Source of the DNA: Tupaia tana
Taxonomy: Eukaryota; Chordata; Mammalia; Scandentia; Tupaiidae
Direction of reading: 5' to 3'
Assembly (NCBI GenBank): GCA_026018925.1
Contig: JAKSZU010000018.1
Span: 30,442,452-30,506,451 of the forward strand
Length of the DNA: 64,000 bases
Shown here: piece after piece, positions 35,345 to 46,500 of the stretch
How positions within the stretch are numbered: the stretch's first letter is position 1
Layout of the letters: every line of letters starts with the position of its first letter
Notes under the pieces: generated by a model
What the model saw: the letters and a program-made list of their open reading frames with translations, nothing else
Databases searched by the model: none
What the model was told of the DNA's origin: nothing
Position numbers and translations under genes: made by a program

Positions 35345-35398
35345 ACCACTGTAAGTCTGACAACTTCCCAACACCTAGAAACTTTTCTGGTAAGATCA

Positions 35399-35735
35399 GT
35401 GTTGATATTAACAATCATGAATTTTGATACTATATGCCAACATATGGAAGATCTATGTCATTCAGTGAATCAGTGTTTTCCAAATGGTCTAAATGGTATT
35501 ACCACATCATGCATGAGATTCACACTGCATGGTAGACCAATGGTTTGTAATATAATAGAACAGGAAAGGGTTGCTGATATAGTTTCCGGTTCCATACTGC
35601 ATCCATCTCTTAAAAAACTACCACTTACCAGTTTTGGTGAATTTCAAAGAATAATCATCTGAAAAGGCTGGTAAAATACTCTTTGCTTTTTTAACTACAC
35701 GTGGGGCCAAATTTTTCCTCAACTAAAACAACATA
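35399..35735 (+). pseudogene. hAT-transposase-like (ZBED/FAM200/SCAND3-type) pseudogene fragment
   Basis: An 87-codon open stretch contains DTICQHMEDLCHSVNQCFPN, then GRPMVCNIIEQERVADIVSG, then LKKLPLTSFGEF. The order and spacing recall the C-terminal part of hAT-derived proteins such as the ZBED5, FAM200 and SCAND3 group, where a segment ending in VQDRPM is followed by a conserved KLPL-W motif. After a stop at 35660-35662 a shifted frame continues with EKAGKILFAFLTT (about 35661-35700), matching the next segment of the family, so a frameshift separates the two. No zinc finger or catalytic part is present. It lies between a nested SINE pair and another SINE. It could be a transposon relic or a decayed retrocopy; an AATAAA-like end near 35733 would suit the latter. 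Function is unlikely. Confidence 0.6.
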
Positions 35736-35765
35736 AATAAAGGAAATATAGAAATACATATGAGA

Positions 35766-35899
35766 TAGGGCCAGCAGGTGGTGTGGTGGTTAAGGCGCTG
35801 GACTCCCACATGGCTGACCATGTCAGGTCCTGGACCTGACAGCTTGCTTTCTTGTTTCCCCGCTCTCTTTTTCTCTCTCTCTGGTCAAATTAAAAAGAA

Positions 35900-35937
<38 letters not shown>

Positions 35938-35959
35938 TGAAAAACATCTTAAAAAAAAA
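35766..35959 (+). repeat. Short SINE subfamily copy with (AAT)n tail
   Basis: Head GGGCCAGCAGGTGGTGTGGTGG, internal deletion of the middle body, and a tail of about ten AAT units. Perfect 15-bp target-site duplications GAAATACATATGAGA at 35751-35765 and 35960-35974. Confidence 0.93.
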
Positions 35960-36047
35960 GAAATACATATGAGAATTGAGCCATTTTTATTAGACTTTAA
36001 AGAGATTTGCAACATGGGACCAGCAGTGGCATATTTAACTTTATTTA

Positions 36048-36129
36048 TCATTATTTTTACTTTTTAATATGCTAGGGCACATACACTCACCAGACACACA
36101 CACGCGCGCGCGCACACACACACACACAC

Positions 36130-36174
<45 letters not shown>

Positions 36175-36253
36175 CACCAGGTCCAGGACTTGAACTGAGG
36201 TTGGTCATGTGGGAGTCCAGCGACTTAACCACCCCACTACTTGTTGGCCCCCT
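36048..36253 (-). repeat. SINE with expanded CA and GA repeats
   Basis: The head (ends 36253) and the 3' end are recognisable, but the middle has become (CA)n then (GA)n at 36096-36171. The AG-rich SINE body probably seeded the microsatellite. Confidence 0.8.
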
Positions 36254-36305
36254 TACAGTTTTGTTTAAATGAATAAATATTTAAAATTTTCTTAGTTTTA
36301 ATTCC

Positions 36306-36474
36306 TTTTTTTTTTTCTAATTATCAGGGAATATGTACACTTACCATAGAGAGACAGAGACAGAGAGAAAGCATCCTGAAATGAAGCATGATCATTCTGC
36401 AATTGTTTTTCCTCTATTTCTCCACCCCAGCAGGATTTTGGGCAGACACAAACACACAGACACACAGACACACA

Positions 36475-36511
<37 letters not shown>

Positions 36512-36618
36512 AGCATGATTTTCAAGCCTATGGGGCCAGGTCTTGGACCACAGTTGGCCATGAGGGATCTGGCTCCTGATGCACTTCACTTAACCACCGC
36601 TATACAACGGCTCTCTTA
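36306..36618 (-). repeat. SINE, old, with (AC)n expansion
   Basis: A diverged copy with CTATTTCTCC and ATTTTGGGCA blocks; an AC/ACAG repeat at 36448-36510 sits at the position of the SINE's GCACACATGCACA segment. Confidence 0.75.
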
Positions 36619-36857
36619 GTTTCACTTTCTAATGCACTGAAAATTGATAGATATAACCTACATAAACAAAAATTTTATTGGGGTCCTCAGTCATTTTTAG
36701 GAGTACAAACCAAAAAGTTTGAGAACAGCTGGACCAGATCATTCTTTACCAAACATCATTTCCCTAATACCTTCATAACTTCTGCTAAAATCCTGTGTCA
36801 GCTGATAATTAAAATTTTCTTAGGTACAGCTTTGCACTTTACAAATAGCATATCCCA

Positions 36858-37043
36858 TAGGGCCATGTGGTTAAAGGTGTTGGACTTCCACATGGCCGAC
36901 CGTGATTCAAGTCCTGGACCTGGTGGCTTGCTTTCTCACTTTCCCCCTTTCTCTCTCTCTCTGTCTGATCAAAGTGGAATATAATAATAATAATAATAAT
37001 AATTAAAGTTAAATAAAATAAATCTTTAAGAAAACAAAAAGAA
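36858..37043 (+). repeat. Short SINE subfamily copy with (AAT)n tail
   Basis: Same internally deleted form as the copy at 35.8 kb, with a tail of AAT units. Flanks ACAAATAGCATATCCC and ACAAATACATATCCC are near-identical duplications. Confidence 0.88.
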
Positions 37044-37088
37044 ACAAATACATATCCCTATGGTAAATAAAAAACCTATATAAAGTGG

Positions 37089-37367
37089 TTTTTATTTGTT
37101 TGTTTGTTTGTTTTTTTAGGTTTTTGCCATAGGGCATTTGTGCTTGCCAGAAAGAGACAGAGAGAGACAGAGAGAGAAAAAGCTAGAAATCACTCCTCAG
37201 GTGGATGGCCATGCTGCAATGCCTTCTCCTCCATTCTTCTCCTGGGATTTTAGGCTTACACGCACACACACTCAGTATGATTTTCACGCTGCCAGGTCCA
37301 GGACTTGAACCACAGTTAGCCATGTGGGAGTCCAGTGCCTTAACCACCACGGCACTTTCTGGCCCCT
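37089..37367 (-). repeat. tRNA-derived SINE, full length
   Basis: TTTG-rich tail, TTTTTGCCATAGGGCATTTG, AG-rich body and head. Flanking CTATATAAAGT and CTGTATAAAGT look like the target-site duplication. Confidence 0.9.
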
Positions 37368-38074
37368 GTATAAAGTATTTTAAATAGAAGAAACCTATAA
37401 GAATAACTACAGTGAAAGCACACGGTTTTTACATTATAAGGTGGTCCTGTTGCCTGTTGAAGGGCCCTTAGCCTGAGGCCCTTCTCTCTGTTGGCAAGGG
37501 AGGTAAGCTCAGAGGTTGAAAGATGACTAACACCAGCCTGAGACTTTCTCCTTGAGGTTCTCAGGCTGAAAGAGAGTCATTTTCTGACATGGTGAATACA
37601 CGTTATCAAGTGCTGTGACCGTTCCACTGACGCCATCTCAAGTCCCAGACCAGTGGCACGTGCCCTCCCTCAGAGGGGCTCTGGGCAGATGGTCTCTCAA
37701 GGCCCTCCAGCTAGCAATGCAAGGACAAGCTGAGGAGGTGTGGCTGACTCACAGCCAACCTTCTCATGGGCTGAGAAGTGTGGCATCAAGGTATAGCCAA
37801 TACTTCTCAGTTTAAACAAACAAACAAACATTATGAGTTTTTGCCAGGTACTGTTGGTGGGAAGGCTGTCAGGGTTGGAGCTGAAAAGGGACCTCAGGGT
37901 ACAGGGGTCAGGGCAGGCTGAGCCAACCAGCTCAGAGGGCCAGTGAGCCTTGGCTACGGCCTCCTTAGTGTCTATCCTGAGCCTTGGAGTTGGCAAAATG
38001 ACAGATACACACACTGGGAAGCCTAGTGGTCAAGAGGGAGTCTTAAGAGATGAAACAGCAGCTGGCATTTCATG

Positions 38075-38265
38075 AGCACTTACTAAGGGCTTTATTTTAT
38101 TTAGTGTCCACAAGTATTCACATTTTCCTCCCTTTATGATCAGAGAAACTAAAGCTCCGATGGGCTATAAGACTTGCCCAGGGTCTCTCTGCCAGGAGGC
38201 AGGAGAGGGGTGATTTGCACTCCAGCCTTTGGCTCCAGAGCCCACACTGTAGTCAGCACCGCCTC
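38075..38265 (-). repeat. MIR remnant
   Basis: TTTCATGAGCACTTACTAAG, GAGAAACTAAAGCTCCGATG and GACTTGCCCAGGGTCTCTC. Confidence 0.6.
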
Positions 38266-40156
38266 CCCTCTGCTTTAACCACTTCATCTTCTAAGGAGAA
38301 GAGGAGACCTGAGTGAAGAAGGGTGTCCTGTCCAAGGCCATCCAGCAAGCCAGAGGCAGCACGGGAGCCGCCAGCCTGCTTCCCTGAGGGCAGCGGGGCA
38401 GGCAGCACCTGGAGTGCTCACTATGCCATTGTCTGCTGTCGCCCTGCCGCTGAGGGACAGAGCTCCCAGAGGGCCTGGCTCCTGCCTACCCTGGGGATCA
38501 GCATTAGCGTGTTGATGCTGGCAGTGTTTACATGAGGCAGGTGGGATGGCGACAGGTGTAAAAAACAAGGGTGACAAATACTCTCGTCAACCAAAACACG
38601 GGTGAGGCAGAATGGGGCCTGCAGCCATGTACCAGCTGGGCCAGGCAGAGAGGCCCTGGGTGGCAGGCTGCCTTGGGCAGGGCAGGAGGGGCGGGTGCAG
38701 TGGAGCCAGGGCCAGATGCCAGCTCTCCTGGCTCCCAGCACAAGGCAGAGGGAAGCTTGGGGGCTGAGCAAAGCCTCTGGGGGCCTGTCTGCCATGTTAT
38801 ATGGGCAGGGAGGAAGAAAGGGGAGGCCATACCCTGTATGTCTGAGTCCAGCTCTAGGCCAGGTGGATGGGAGCTGTTCCAGTCCGGCTGCCTATCCCTG
38901 GCAGCTTTCTCTGAGGCCTGGGGTCAGGGTGCACAGCCTCCCCTCATATTAGTCCTTGCTATCTTCACATCCCTGACACTGACATTGGGTAACCCTGGGC
39001 ATAGGAGGGAGGTAGGCAGCTCCTGAGGTGTCAAGTCTGCCCTATGCAGAGTCTGGGGGAGGAAGTATGGCTGGCTGAGTAAGAGGGTCCACATGGGACT
39101 CCCTACTCAGCTAAGAGATGAGGGATGCATTGGCCCAGGCTGCTACTCACTCTTTGGAACAGCAAGACTACCAAGAAGGTCACCAGGTGCCACCTGGGCT
39201 CAGGTTCCAAGGCACTTCTTGCTGTGCTTGGTCCCTCACTTTCTCCTCTTATTCCCCTTTTCATATTCCACTTCCCCCTCTTCAACACGGGCCCTGGTAG
39301 AACAGAGTCACCTTTGTTGGACTTAGGAAAAAAAAAAGAGTGTCCTCTTCCAGGTTGCAATGGCTCAGCAAGGGGAAAGTGGGCTGGATTTCAGTCCTCT
39401 CATGGCCCCTTCGTGAAGAACTCTTCTGCAGGCCACAGCCTGCCATGTAATTGAGTTGGGGTCTATGGAATGTGGATGTGATGTGTGGCCCTTCTGGAAT
39501 ATGGATGATGACAAAGTCCTCATCCCAAGGGGTGGTGGCGCCATAAGATGGAAGATCCTGGTCTAAGAGTCACTGTGGAGGAGAGCCATCCACCCAGCAA
39601 GAGCACCTGCCCTATGAGATAAGTGAGAAATAACCTATTGCATTTGAACCACCATAAAACATTGGGGTGTACTTGTTACTGCAGTTAGTGGTATCCTTAC
39701 TAATACATCCTGCTAGCGACCTTCTCTTGGTTTTTGTTCCCTAGGTGACATCTGGTCTCTGTTTAGCCCTGAATCATGTTAATTTGGCACTTCCTTCTGT
39801 TGCTTCAGTGACCAATAACTTGTCTTCTTAATTAGATTGAAGCTGGTGAAGGGCAGAGAGAAGGTTCTGAAGTTTCAAATATTATGTCATGCCATACTCT
39901 CTCTCCAAAAATTGGCCCACACAGTATCTCCCAAGCCTCAGCCACTCATGTAGTTTTTATTTACCACTGTACTCACAGAAATGACACAGAGTAGGTGAGA
40001 GTGCCGGGGTTTGGCCTCAAAAGATCTGGGCAAGTCATTTCGACTCTTTGTGACGTAAAGGGGCGTACTCCATGCCATGCTTTCCTCCCAGGACATCTGT
40101 GAGAGCCCAGGATCCAGGTGAATGTGCTCTCTGGACTGAAACACTTAAGTCATGGT

Positions 40157-40216
40157 GCATGTGTGTCTGTGTGTGTGTGTGTGTGTGTATGTGTGTGTGT
40201 GTGCGCACGTGTGCAT
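40157..40216. repeat. (TG)n microsatellite, interrupted
   Basis: TG units with TATG and GCGCACG interruptions. Confidence 0.9.
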
Positions 40217-40959
40217 GCTTGTGTGCAGATCAAAGTTAGTAGTATGAGTAATAATAATCACCACAGCAAAACCTGCTGTCTGTGAGATTAGCTAGGAGCA
40301 GACAAAAGGAAGGAGGTGCAGGAGCTTCCGATGGCAGAGGGCTGCTCACATCTCCCTGGTGCTACTTGACCTGCTTTGTCCAGAAAGCAGGAGAGCAATG
40401 TATGAGCCTTGGGCCCCTGCCTGGGCCCATATCTCCCTATTAACTTGGAGGCCCTTCCACCTGCTTTCTAAGGTGAAAGGCACAGGGGCTGCAGCTCCCA
40501 GGATCTGGGAAGGAGGAGACAGGCCTTCTCCACCTGGTGAGCCTCAGGGGCTGGCAGGAAAAAATTCTCCAGAGGGAGTAGCTCTCTTCCCCAAGAGGGC
40601 ACGGACGCTATTACACATTTAATGCATCCAGGCCTGTTTCTGTAGCACTGGGGGGTGGAGGTGGAGATGGGGGGTGTTGGAGAGATGCCTGGGACCAGCC
40701 CATGCCAGAGCACTGCCCAATGAATGCCACCAAGATGGCCTAAGCTGGACAAAAGCTCACCCTCCAAGGATCAGGTCACTGCTTCAATTAGCTCTCCTCC
40801 CAGGAGCGGCTCCACTGATCCCCTTAAAGGCACAGCAGGCTCCCCAGGGCTGCGCCCCCTGTGGCCCCCAGCCTTTGCGCAGAGTCCTGGCCACATTGTG
40901 CCCAGAGCCCCATGCTGCTCTTTTCACTCCCTTTGCCTGGCTGGCGGGAGGCGGTGCCT

Positions 40960-41135
40960 TTGAAGTCCTGTTTTCTGTTCCAATCGGAAACTTTTCTCAG
41001 AACCAAAATTAGAGAGGCTGCACAATCAACTTGCAATTTAAAATGCCACCCAGGCCTCCCCTCACCCAACCCTGCCCTTTTAAATGTCATCTTAATTAGA
41101 TGGAGGCCTGGCCTCTTGTTTTCTGAATTTCAAGG
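40960..41135. promoter_or_regulatory. AT-rich unique block with TAATTAGA core
   Basis: Unique sequence with CAATTTAAAATG and CATCTTAATTAGATGG (homeodomain-type TAATTA). Weak candidate only. Confidence 0.2.
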
Positions 41136-41799
41136 TACTTTCCCTAGGCCATTTCCCTCCTTGTTGTTCTTTACATCTTCAGCATCAGGGGGAGGGACTG
41201 GCTGGGGGCTAACCTGTGGTCTGCAGATACCTCCCTCTCTGGCAGCTTGGGCCGTGGCCCTCGGACTTTGGAGGCTGAAGGAACACTGATCTGTGGGGAC
41301 GCGGGGAAGGTTGGTCCTCAGGTCCACTCCATTTAACTCAGCGCAGGCTTTCTAGGCCTCTCTCCCAGGCAGGGGTTCTGTTAGGGGTGGGGAGGAAACT
41401 TGAAGGAGCAGGGTAGCCTGGCCAGCTCTTCTGTCCCCTTGCCTTCCTCACTTGAATTGTCACTCACTTTCCTGCCCAAACTCTGCAGATGCCTCTGCCA
41501 GGATCAAGGAGTGCTGCCAAGAGTGGGCTGCTCAAGATGCCACGTTGTTCGGGGACCCTGCATCAATACCACTGAATCACTGGGAAGGCCTGCAACTCCT
41601 TCCCCAGAATTCTGGCTAATCTTGGGGAAGAACATCTCAGTTTGGTGACCTTGTGTCTTTGACATTCCCAAACACTTGCTGACAAAGTGGAAGCAGGTAG
41701 CATTGGGCCATGGGGCCTCTGGTCTCCTGTGGCCTCTGGATGAGGTGACCCACAACCACTGCCTGGTCCTCAAGGAGTATGTCAGAGAAGGCCCCTGTC

Positions 41800-42370
41800 A
41801 TGGACTGAACTGTGTTCCTCCAAATTCACCTGTTGACCTACCCCCTCAGTACTGCAGAATGTGACTATTTGAAGAAAGGGTCTTTTTATTTACTTATTTA
41901 TCTTTTTGCTACATGGCATGTGTGCTTGCTGGGGAGAGAGAGAGAAATTGAGAAACTGCCTCCCAGTGGGGATGGCTGCACCATATCTTGTCTATTCTTC
42001 TCTTGGGATTTTGGACATGCATACACACATGCCTGACATGTTTTTTAACCCACCATGCCTGGGACTTGAACTATGCAGTCAGCCATGTGGGACCCACTCA
42101 CCTTAGCCACAATGCCACTGGCTGGCCCGGAGACAGGGCCAGTCTTTAAAGAAGTGAATACGTGAAATGAAGCCACTCGTGTGGATGCTAATCTCACGGA
42201 TATCCTTAAAAGAAGAGACTAGAACAGACTTATCCAGGGGAAGACCTTGAAGACAAAGGGGGGAGACGGCTATCTAGAATCCAAAGAGGGAGGCCTCAAG
42301 ACACCAACCCTGCCCACACCTTGATCTCAGACTAAAAGCAAATAAATTGCTATTGTTAAAGTCTTCTAGT
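41800..42370 (+). repeat. Ancient placental interspersed repeat (family uncertain), interrupted by SINE
   Basis: The left part has TGGACTGAACTGTGTTCCTC and CCAAATTCACCTGTTGA. The right part has TTTAAAGAAGTGAATACG, CCTTAAAAGAAGAGACTAG and a CACCTTGATCTCAGACT tail. This is a common mammalian repeat; I am not certain whether it is an LTR or the 3' end of an old L1. Confidence 0.6.
41881..42129 (-). repeat. SINE inserted in an older repeat
   Basis: It has TTTTTGCTACATGGCATGTG and a head ending GGCTGGCCC. It interrupts an ancient interspersed repeat whose halves lie at 41.80-41.88 and 42.13-42.37 kb. Confidence 0.85.
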
Positions 42371-43528
42371 CTGTTGGACTCTGGTACAGCAGCTTTAGGA
42401 AGCTAAAGAGGCCCTCCAAAGATGGTGTTCTCCTTGGGGTTGGGAGAGTACCACTCTCTCCCCATCCTTCTAAACTCTGTCTACAAGGCCATAAGGGGTC
42501 TGGTCCTGCCTCCCCTGAACCATATCTGGACACACTCTTGCTCTCACCTGCCCCCTTCCTAGGCTTCGCACACATGCCAACCTCACTTCACCTCAGGGCC
42601 TTTGCACAGACTCCTCCTGGACTTCAAGCCTCTTTGTAATTGGCTCTTTCTTAATTTTTTAGTCTCAGTTTAAATATAACCCCCAAGAGAATATTTTCCC
42701 TATGCTCTACTCCCATCTCAAGCAGGTATTTCTTGTTGGTCCCTTCCCAGCATGCCTTACTTTGGTTAAATAGCACTTACCAGGATGTGTAATTAGCTGT
42801 GTTTCCTTGGTGACTACTTCTCTTTCTAGGGAGATTATGAACTCTGTGAGGGCAGAGCCCGCATCCACTTTGCTGACTATTTGGTGTAGTTACAAGGTGT
42901 TGTTTAAGCATGGCTTCCGGGCCATAAGCTGAGCCAGGCACCAGGTGCCATCTCTTCATCCTTAGAAGGCCCGGCAGCACCACTGTGAGCTGGAGGTAGG
43001 GTCGGGAAGCAGAGGAGGGGCTGTCCAGAGTTTGTGCTCAAGGTCTTTGCTCACCTCACCACAAAACTCAGGGGGGTTATTGGGTAGGCCAGCCATGAGA
43101 GGACCTGAAATGCCACAGGTGGAGCAGAAGTATGACTCCGGCTAACCTCACCGGTCTGGTAAACCTCCAGGACAGCCGAGAGAGCGAGCTGGCTGTGCTC
43201 CAGGGTGCTCAGCCATGGTCTCCTATGGCACATGCTTAGGCCCGCTGGACCCTGACACACCAGCTGTTGCAGACTGCACTTGTAGCATAAGCCAGGTCGC
43301 CTGCTCCCGGCCAGCCCAGGCAGTCAGTGGTCAGTGACACTCTGAAATGGAGTCATGTGTGGCACAGGACTGTCAAAGGGCTGGAAGCATTCATATGACT
43401 ATCTAATTTCAAACCTCTAATATTACTCCTAAGAAGCTGTCTGTTTACAAATACTGCAAGTGAAAACTGAGAGAGAACAGAAACTATTTGGAAAAGTAGA
43501 GAATATTTGTCTATGCTGAGAGAAAAAG

Positions 43529-43758
43529 GAGGAGGCTGATCATGGTACAGCAGTAAAAGATGATGCTCTTTGAGGCTAACCCATGTGGGAAGGTTCCGGG
43601 TTCATCTCCTGAGTAAGCCAGACACATGTGTGCCCATGACGCAGCGCTGACTGAGGCTGAGGGTGGGCCACAGTGTTGAGGCTCTATTGGGCATTACTGT
43701 CTCTGTCTGTCCTTGTTTCTCCACTCATGAGGAAAATAAAAATAATTTTTTAAAAAAA
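43529..43758 (+). repeat. Second tRNA-SINE family, copy 1
   Basis: The head GATCATGGTACAGCAGTAAA and B-box-like GGTTCCGGGTTCATCTCC differ from the main family. The body ends TCTCCACTCATGAGGAAAAT. A related copy is at 44.66 kb. Both are old. Confidence 0.65.
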
Positions 43759-43767
43759 TGAACTTAT

Positions 43768-44035
43768 TATTATTATTATTTTTATGGAGAGGTTTTGCTG
43801 TAGGGTGTGTGCGCTTGGCAGAGAGACAGAGAGAAACAGAGAGACAGAAAGCGAGAAATCACCCCCCAGGGGGGATGGCCATGCTGCAATCCCTTCTCCT
43901 CCATTCTTCTCTTGGGATCTTGGGCACGCATGCACATGTGCCCGGCATGAGTTTAAGCCACCGGGCCTGGGACTCGAACCGCAGTTGACTTCATGGGAGT
44001 TCAGCGACATAGCCATTATGCCAATTTCTGGTCCC
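43768..44035 (-). repeat. tRNA-derived SINE inserted in the tail of another SINE
   Basis: Full copy with an ATT-type tail. Target-site duplications AAAAAATGAACTTAT lie at both ends, the left one formed partly from the A-tail of the SINE at 43.53-43.76 kb. Confidence 0.93.
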
Positions 44036-44529
44036 TAAAAAATGAACTTATAAACTATTTTTTGGGCCTAACTATGTGATTAAGTCCATGTAGCCTCTTC
44101 TCCCCTCAGGAGCTCAGAGGGATCAGTCTTTTCTTCTTATGATGATGGACATCAATGCTGGCTCCCTGAGAGTTAAAGTATGATGTTACGTTCAGTGCAC
44201 GTAACATATCCCCTATTCTGAACAATACGGTAATAATTTCATTATCAGACAGTGTCTTCCTGGGCCCACTGAATAAACGGTGACCATTTCAAGAGTACCA
44301 GCTTAAGGGGGACTAGAGATCTTCCTGTCTGGGATGGTCACGGCCTTCGTCAGCTCTGAAGACAAGATTAGAATTTGGGGCAAAGACTTTAACTGGGAGT
44401 CAGGCAAATGCAGGTGCTCAGCATGGGCCACATCCTGAAGAACCAAGTAAAGCAGACCAGGGGCATCTGGGATTGCAGGCCCCTTGACCCCTCAGCTGAG
44501 GGTGGCACTGAAAGGGGCCCTCACCCCCT

Positions 44530-44655
44530 TCTTTGGTGTGTTATTACAGTTCTCTGCCCCAGATCCCAGAATCTATGCCAGGCTCTACCAATATCCAGGG
44601 TCTACCAATGAGCTGGGCATACGGCTCAATAAATATTTGCTGACTGAATTAACTT
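44530..44655 (+). repeat. L2 3' end remnant
   Basis: GAGCTGGGCATACGGCTCAA and TAAATATTTGCTGACTGAAT match the well-known L2 terminus. Confidence 0.7.
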
Positions 44656-44663
44656 GGTAGGAA

Positions 44664-44885
44664 GGGGGGCAGATGGTGGCACAGTGATAAATGTGATGTA
44701 CTGTGAGGCAATCCCACATGAGAAATTCCTGGTTCAAGTCCAGAGACCTCCCCGAGTATGCCAGGTACCCATGCGCCCACAGTCTGGGGCATCAGGACCC
44801 TGTTAGGGGCATTGTCTCTCTGCTTCTCTTTCTCTCTCTCTGTCTCTCTCACTTATGGAAGAAAAATAAGTAAATGTAGAGGGGA
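44664..44885 (+). repeat. Second tRNA-SINE family, copy 2
   Basis: The head GGGGGGCAGATGGTGGCACAG is followed by CCTGGTTCAAGTCC. The body has CATGCGCCCACAGTCTGGGG and a TCTCTCTCACTTATGGAAG end. The arrangement matches copy 1. Confidence 0.65.
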
Positions 44886-44969
44886 AAAAAAGAAAAGTAG
44901 GTTTTAAAAAAACTTGTCAGGGAATGATACAAAAAACACCGAACTCAGGATTAGAAAACTTGGGGCACA

Positions 44970-45249
44970 GGGGACTAGCAGTTTACGTAATGGCTATGTC
45001 GCTGGACTCTCATGTAGTCAACCACGGTTCAAGTCCAGGACCCAGTGGCTTAAACTCACGCCGGGTGCATATGCATGCATGCCCAAGATCCTGAGAGGAA
45101 AATGGAGGAGAAGGATTGCGGTGCAGCCATGCCCCTTGGGGGGTGATTTCTCACTTTCTGTCTCTCTGTCTTTCTCTGTCTTTCTGGCAAGCGCATGCGC
45201 CCTATATCAAAAACCTCTCAAAAAAAAAAAAAAAAAAAGAAAAAGAAAA
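44970..45249 (+). repeat. tRNA-derived SINE, young
   Basis: Full-length copy with A-tail. Perfect 17-bp target-site duplications AGAAAACTTGGGGCACA at 44953-44969 and 45250-45266. Confidence 0.95.
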
Positions 45250-45266
45250 AGAAAACTTGGGGCACA

Positions 45267-46289
45267 ATATGAATGGTGTTCTACACACTGTGGCCTTTCA
45301 AATCCTTTCCCCGTGCCAGACCCTATAAAGCAAGGGGCTAGACTGGATCCATCAGAGATGGGAAGCTTGAAAGCCAACTGTGGCCAAGGGGCAGTGGCTG
45401 CCTGGGACACTGGCTATCTTTAGGGGCCACTGACGTCAGGTGCAGTGCTGTGATTGAGAGGCAGCGACTGCCAGGGATAAGAGTTGGTGGTCAATGATGG
45501 CTACAAGCCACATCTGTGCCACTCTTTGAAGGGCACCATCTCTGATCATCTCTGAGGTGGCTGTCACCCATCACACTCTGTGATGCTGCAGCAACCATGT
45601 AAGTTCTTAAAATGCCTGACAGTCACGAGGGGCTCTACTGCTCCAGAGGGTGAAGTCTCCACCCACGGCCTCACTGCTTAAGACGCCAGCTCAGGCTCTG
45701 CCTCCTCCAGGATGGCGCTTCCCAACCTTTCCTATGTCAGGGTCTGTCCACAAAGAACATGACGGCATCTGTGCAGCACCTTTCAGAAAGCACAGGAGAT
45801 GACCCCTGGGGCATCTCGTCATCCATACGTGAGCCAGGACATGCTGGTGGAGAGTCTCTGCTCTGGGAGGGCTTTGCACCAGCTTCCACACCTGGCTCTC
45901 CTCGGAATCCCACGTCGGGCTCTGAACTGTACCAGTTGGTGGCTGACTGGGTTTCTGCGTGTATGAAAACAAGACTGATTCCTCTAGGGCAGAAGCTATG
46001 TCTTCCCCGGTCTACCCTTTACCAGTCGTGGATGGGCCACAGAGCTGGGCACATGACACAAAAAGCAGTGGTGAAATTATGGGGAACTGCTCAGAGTGGC
46101 AGCCAAAGGCTTCTTATGACTCTCGTGGCCCTTCTTTCCTGACCCTACCTTGAGTGACCTCAGAGGGCCAGTTTCCAGCCACGGGGAGTTCCTGAGATGG
46201 CTCAGATCCACACGAGTCCCAGCTCAGGAGAAAGACGGAGTGCATCTGTGTATGTTGGGTGCCTGCCTCAGCATTTTATCCTCCCAGAA
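45267..46289. other. Intron 3: unique stretch
   Basis: Nothing recognised beyond simple unique sequence. Confidence 0.55.
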
Positions 46290-46500
46290 AAATTTAGGTG
46301 GAATTATTTATAGACAGAAAAGAAGTGTTTTTCCATGATTCATTCAATTAATTATAAAACAGCTGTTTTTAATAATTTGGAACATAGAAGAAAAGGGAAA
46401 TGTCAGGGCAAGCCATAAATACAAAGTTGAGGACATAAAGTTGAGTGACGAATTCGCACACACAGTGACGATGTCAGTGACACAGGTAAGGGGTCCTAGT
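46290..46500. promoter_or_regulatory. Candidate intronic regulatory block with E-box-centred dyad
   Basis: Unique AT-rich sequence without repeat signature. It has CAATTAATTATAAAACAGCTG followed by TTTTTAATAATT, an imperfect dyad centred on the E-box CAGCTG (46360-46365) with homeodomain-type TAAT cores on each side. Function is inferred only from motif content. Confidence 0.3.

Larger units (their letters stand above)
37368..40950. other. Intron 3: unique stretch with old repeats
   Basis: It holds the MIR near 38.1 kb, the TG repeat at 40.16 kb, and an old repeat-like end at about 39.60-39.72 kb (GTGAGAAATAACCTATTGC, GTTACTGCAGTTAGTGG). No gene is seen. Confidence 0.6.

Noticed and set aside
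36448-36510. CRISPR-like array of short repeats
   Set aside because: Simple AC/ACAG satellite within a SINE; no spacers, and the genome is mammalian.
43800-44030. tRNA gene signals (A/B-box-like sequence)
   Set aside because: They belong to tRNA-derived SINEs; no cloverleaf can be drawn.
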